This document shows, in pieces, positions 59,864 through 64,000 of a DNA stretch of 64,000 nt. The translations under genes were made by a program, and so were the position numbers. Source of the stretch: Silene conica. Its lineage: Eukaryota; Streptophyta; Magnoliopsida; Caryophyllales; Caryophyllaceae. The DNA is taken from positions 43,666,079 to 43,730,078 of the forward strand of contig CM055313.2 of NCBI GenBank assembly GCA_029255685.2, given 5' to 3'. The notes under the pieces are model-generated. The model had not been told where the DNA came from. It worked only from the letters and a program-made list of their open reading frames with translations, and did no database searches. Positions within the stretch are counted from its first letter, which is position 1. Every line of letters begins with the position of its first letter.

Positions 59864-62408
59864 TGTAACACCCCGATTTATTAAGGAGCCTTTGGCAAGA
59901 CATCCTCAGTAAATTGAGCTGTTACCATCTCGGAATATCCGAGGTAGTGAATAACAAAGTAAATCAAACCAAAGTACTTTATATAAAAACTGATAAAATT
60001 TAAACTTCGATGTTACAAATACTTCACAGCGGAAATTAAAGTACAACTTATAACTACAAAGTATGTGATCTACATCTAAGTCGGTCCATCCAAGTGCTCA
60101 CGCCATCCCATGCTTCCACAGCACCATCTTTCCTGTCAAAACTGCTCCCCATCACGGATCATCACAGGTGTCACACGAATACATAGGGTCAACCACGAGG
60201 TTGAGTAGAAGAAAAGTAAACCACCAAACATTACTATAAATAGAAATTCAGTCATCCCCACTCCGAATCAAAAGACCCATTAACTCTGCACCGATCACAA
60301 GGCCCATTAACTCCGCACCGATCACTAGGCCCATTAACTCCGCACCGATCACAAGGCCCATTAACTCCGCACCCATCACAAGGCCAATTAACTCCGCACC
60401 CATCACAAGGCCCATAAACTCCGCACCCATCACAACGCCCATTTCTCATCACCTCATATCGTACCACAGAAATATATAATCAAATAACACAATAATCCAA
60501 ATCATGTGATAGTCTAAAGTAATCATGCTTAACATCAAACAACCAAGTAATTATCATTATATGCGCAGTAATTCCCCTACCTCAATTGCGGAATGACAAC
60601 CGAACAGCTATTAGAAATGTTCCACCTCGAACAACCGAACTAAGGTCCTATAATTATTACTGAATATCAATTCTTACTCATACAATCACATTACTAAAAT
60701 TACTTGACCATGTCCACAGTTATATGCTCATAACACATTATAATCACATACTTATAAACATGTTCATATACATATCAATTATTATTAACTTCTCATTCAT
60801 ATCAATCATCACTAGTCAATTAAAAACTTACTAATTATACTTACTATATATAAACATTAATAACATAATTAATATATATATCGTATATATTAATTATATA
60901 TATTAATATATAATGAAATTATAATGAAATTAATGTTAATAATGAAATGATAACAACAAAATGTAATAATAATAATAATAGTGTCACATGAAATAAAAAT
61001 AACATTTGATAAGATCTTATTATTGATAATACTAATAACAATATTAACAACAATAATAAGAATAACATTAACCTATTAATAATAATAATAAGACCAACAA
61101 TAATAGTAATAATAACCATAGTAATACTACTAATAAAACGTAACAAAAAAAACAAAGTAACGAATCAAACAGCCCGAACAACCCTCCAACCAACCCACTT
61201 CGCAGCTCCTTCAACACCCCTTCTACAGCCCGAACCACCACCAAACCACCGTGGTTGAGACCCCTGAACCACGGTTCAACAACTGACCCTGACCACTACC
61301 CCACACTCAACCAGGACAGCCATCGAAAACAACCCCAAAACACGCTGGTCACAAACCCAAACCCAGTTCCTGTACTTATCTGTGTTACCTCCCCTCTGTA
61401 CACCCTCCGTTAACACCAGCCGACACCACTATCACCACCACCATTCGCCACTTCCGACACCTTACACCCCACCCGACACGCTGGTGACAAGCACCAGGCT
61501 TCGACCCCCACTAACCGCCTGACACAGGCTTCACAAAACCCCCCCTGACACCCACGGGTCCTAAGTCTGCAACCCTGTAACACGTCCTAACCACCGCCTC
61601 CTTAGCTTTCCCGACCACCACACTCCATCCCTAACACCACCAGTACACTCTACCAACTACCTACTACCCGTATACACGACCCACAACCTTAAACGAACCA
61701 AAATCCGCACCAAAACAACAGCAACGAAACACAATTCAGACACAACAAACACAGAGTATAACCCGTTGTCTTTAGTCGGTGTTTCTCGGTTGTTTTAGTG
61801 GTAGCTATGGTGGTCTAAAAGTGGTCAACGACTACACCCCACTGGTCAAAGACACAAGTACTACCTTCATAGATTAATAATCGACCAAGACCCGGAACCA
61901 TAAACATTTACATACTAAAACAATACGAATTGAAAAGAGCAGAAAAACTGCGAAAACAGAGAAGAACGATGAGCATACCTATTTCCCTTGCCCAACGAAC
62001 CGCCCTAGGCCTCCCTGAACCACCTTGTGAACCCTCCTTCTTAGTGTTTGATGTGACGGCAGGAGGCGTGTGAGGGTTTGATAGGGGTTGATAGGGTTAG
62101 GGTAGAGTATAGCGGCTGTTTATTTCGTTTGACGTAGAAGAAGTTAAACGTGTTTTGTTTCTTTTTATTTATTATATTGTGGTTGGATATAAAGTTGTGT
62201 TGGGCTGCCCTATAGCACGCACTTCTAGGCCCAGATGCGTAGTTACAACTCGATATATATATACTAATACCCAACCCGACGTTACACCAATAATAATTTA
62301 TATAATAAAAATACGCATTCGATAAATTAATTATCAAATATAAACGTTCAATTACTATCGCCCGTCAAAATAATTATAACTATCATAATAAAATTAAGAG
62401 GTATTACA
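59864..62408 (-). mobile_element. LARD-3 5' LTR
   Basis: 2545 bp. It differs from the 3' LTR mostly in repeat lengths: six instead of seven 27-bp units, four instead of nineteen or so AAT units, and a much shorter AT run (62252-62263). Confidence 0.93.
60264..60440 (-). repeat. 27-bp minisatellite, six units
   Basis: Same unit as 53643-53837, with one copy fewer and several ACCGAT to ACCCAT variants. Confidence 0.9.
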
Positions 62409-62688
62409 AGCGGTCCCTGCTCAGACATATTCCGATATGTACTTCAACCAATTCCTTAGTCCTAATCTTCTAGACTTCTAAACAACACTTAATTGACCCC
62501 AGGAACTAAGTTGAGGGAGAGTCGGTTTCCCTTTCGGTTACCCGACCAGGGGGTCTCTATCCTCACTCCATTCCCGAACCCAATATAGTGTCGCCCGTAC
62601 TCCGAGGACCTCAAACACACGTACAAGACATACGGAACAAGTCTCAAGCAAATCGGACAACCCGATCAAAAGTTAAAGCGGTTTTATA
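62409..62688. mobile_element. Array remnant and B-like LTR sequence
   Basis: Begins with the AGCGG duplication and one more CCCTGCTCAG unit. It then has GGAGAGTCGGTTTCCC and CCGACCAGGGGGTCT, matching B2 around 19490-19550. It suggests the array belongs to a B-related LTR. No gene. Confidence 0.5.
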
Positions 62689-63050
62689 CACTACTACAAA
62701 TTTGATCAACGAGAACGGTTAGAAAGCGTTCTTAAAGCTAATTTGGACCGTCATGTAGCCAGGCGTTCTCGTTGATCAAAGAGAACGGTTAAAATTAAGT
62801 CAACCCGGTCTCTTTGATATATGAAAGAGAACGGTTGTGCTCTAGAACCGTTCTCTTTGATATATCATAGAGGACGGTTATACATAAACCCAGTCTCTTT
62901 GATATATTGATTTTTTTTGGGGCCTTCACTTAACCTTTTCAAAGAGAACAGTGAATAATTATAACCGTTCTCGTTGTTAATTTCAAAAGGAACAGGTTAT
63001 ACAAGGAACCGTTCTCGTTGTTCCAACTTTTTTTTTAATAATTCGGCCTA
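62689..63050. mobile_element. CACTA (En/Spm) transposon terminus
   Basis: Starts CACTACTACAAA at 62689, a typical plant CACTA end. Subterminal repeats of AGAGAACGGTT or its complement occur at least nine times in both orientations (e.g. near 62710, 62782, 62842, 62858, 63009). Likely 3-bp target ATA at 62686-62688. The opposite end is not in the window. Confidence 0.85.
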
Positions 63051-63053
63051 TGG

Positions 63054-63488
63054 TTGAATCAAATGGACATTTCTAAGGAACTTGTGATTGACAGAATCCT
63101 CCACTCCTTGTCTAGGGTGAAAACTTATGTACAATTCCAGGTGAATTTCAACATGAGGAACCAAGACACCTCCCTTGATGAATTGCACAATATGATTGTG
63201 CAAGCAGAAAGGGACATGGGCCTAAATGTTAGTGTCCCTAAGGATGTGCTCAACATTAATGTGAAGAGCAAAGGGAAGTTCAAAAGGAAGGGTAAGGCTG
63301 TGAGGAAGCAACCTTCCGAAAATTCAAAGAAAGTGTCTTCTGAGGCAAGCACCTCAAATCCCAAAAAGAGCTCTCATCAAGGAGCTAAGTGCTTTTATTG
63401 CAATGGTAAATTAAAGGGCATTGGAAGAGGAACTGTTCCAAATACCTCAGCGATCTCAAAGCTGGGCGAATTCTTCCAGTTGGTATAA
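63054..63488 (+). pseudogene. gag: Copia gag fragment beside the CACTA end
   Basis: Frame with MDISKELVIDRILHSL, DTSLDELHNMIVQAERDMGL and a Lys-rich stretch GKFKRKGKAVRK, then CFYCNGK. This is the C-terminal half of a UBN2-type copia gag with its zinc knuckle. About five extra bases after CFYCNGK (near 63408) shift the frame; the rest of the knuckle (GHWKRNC) is in another frame at 63415-63436. The N-terminal half is absent. It is either captured inside the CACTA element or the remains of a separate element. Confidence 0.75.
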
Positions 63489-64000
63489 TAACTATCCCTA
63501 TTTTATGTTAATCTCAACTAAAGTATTATGATACAAGTGGTGATATGGATGCTCTTCTTATTTGAATTAGGGCATGAAAGCAAAGATAAGGGAAAGGAAA
63601 AACAAGCTTGATGAATCAATGGGAACTAAGGGTAGCTCCCCTTGGGATGATCAAGGAGCTTTGTTTTTTCAATTATTTTGCTCAGATTTGAAGTATTATA
63701 AGAACAATTGAAACATGTGTTTGATTTCCTTGTAGAACAAGGAAAAGTAATCCTTAAACAATGGTTGTAATTTGGATAATATAGTGACTTGGTTTTCAAC
63801 CCAAGTCACTATCGATTTTATTTTATGTTCTTAAATTAGTTTAACACTTGCAAATCACAAACATAAAATAGTATTGATTATCATACTTCAAGGTATGATC
63901 ATTGAAAATCGAGTAAGTATGGGATACTTATTTTGAAACCATCAAAAGAAGTTGAGTTTAGAACTCAAGTAAAGAGGAAAAAGTTATTAACCAGCCAGAA
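63489..64000. other. Unassigned sequence with a perfect hairpin
   Basis: GT at 63483 and AG at 63569 bracket an AT-rich, intron-like segment; the following 63572-63710 is open (MKAKIRERKNKLDESMG) but not recognised. A perfect 12-bp hairpin ATAGTGACTTGG / CCAAGTCACTAT with 8-base loop lies at 63781-63812. No gene can be supported. Confidence 0.4.

Larger units (their letters stand above)
53238..62408 (-). mobile_element. LARD-3, complete non-autonomous element
   Basis: 9171 bp with perfect target duplication AGCGG (53233-53237, 62409-62413). LTRs 2655 bp (3') and 2545 bp (5'), internal region 3971 bp. No coding domains. Confidence 0.94.

Overview
This is nuclear DNA of a flowering plant, most likely a eudicot, and it consists almost entirely of nested transposable elements. 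Evidence: plant-type LTR retrotransposons (Athila-type Ty3/gypsy, Ty1/copia, and very long LTR elements with chromovirus-like ends), initiator-Met and Asp tRNA primer sites, a LINE fragment, a CACTA terminus and many AT-rich microsatellites. I found no intact host gene, tRNA or rRNA gene. The species cannot be fixed from the sequence. Names such as LARD-1 or Athila-B are local labels. || Layout. 1-7946: LARD-1, a non-coding LTR element whose 5' LTR is cut by the window edge, inserted in the 3' part of Athila-A (7947-11565). 11566-12931: part of a long minus-strand LTR (B1). 12932-15412: 5' end of a minus-strand Athila (gag, leader, LTR). 15413-18875: 5' end of a minus-strand copia element (copia-1). 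18876-22227: pieces of a minus-strand LARD-4 LTR holding a solo LTR (B2, 18963-21485). 22228-52253: Athila-B, flanked by ATGGT. Its 5' LTR is split by copia-2 (23159-40752, minus, flanked by GAATA). Copia-2 is itself split by LARD-2 (26339-34684, flanked by AGGTA) and by a truncated LINE (35236-35849). 52254-52772: rest of LARD-4. 52773-62688: a degenerate CCCTGCTCAG tandem array split by LARD-3 (53238-62408, minus, flanked by AGCGG). 62689-64000: a CACTA end followed by a gag fragment. || None of the protein-coding elements is intact. Athila-B has in-frame stops and frameshifts, has lost its integrase region, and carries an extra, different LTR near its 3' end. Copia-2 has frameshifts, stops and two insertions. 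The LARDs have no coding capacity and must be mobilised in trans. Their LTR pairs look nearly identical, so they are young. || The most interesting signal is a recurring cis-module: two 12-bp near-palindromes, consensus GGTCG-RY-CGACC, separated by exactly 9 variable bases. I count 25 such pairs. They lie in LTRs, leaders, 3' regions and even gag coding sequence of unrelated Athila and copia elements. Copia-1 has, at the matching place in its leader, pairs built on another palindrome (CTCGATCGAG) with 8-9 bp spacing. A third CG-rich palindrome class sits in B1. A second signal is a small hairpin with a purine-rich loop placed just before the polypurine tract, often repeated two to four times, in LARD, Athila and copia elements alike.
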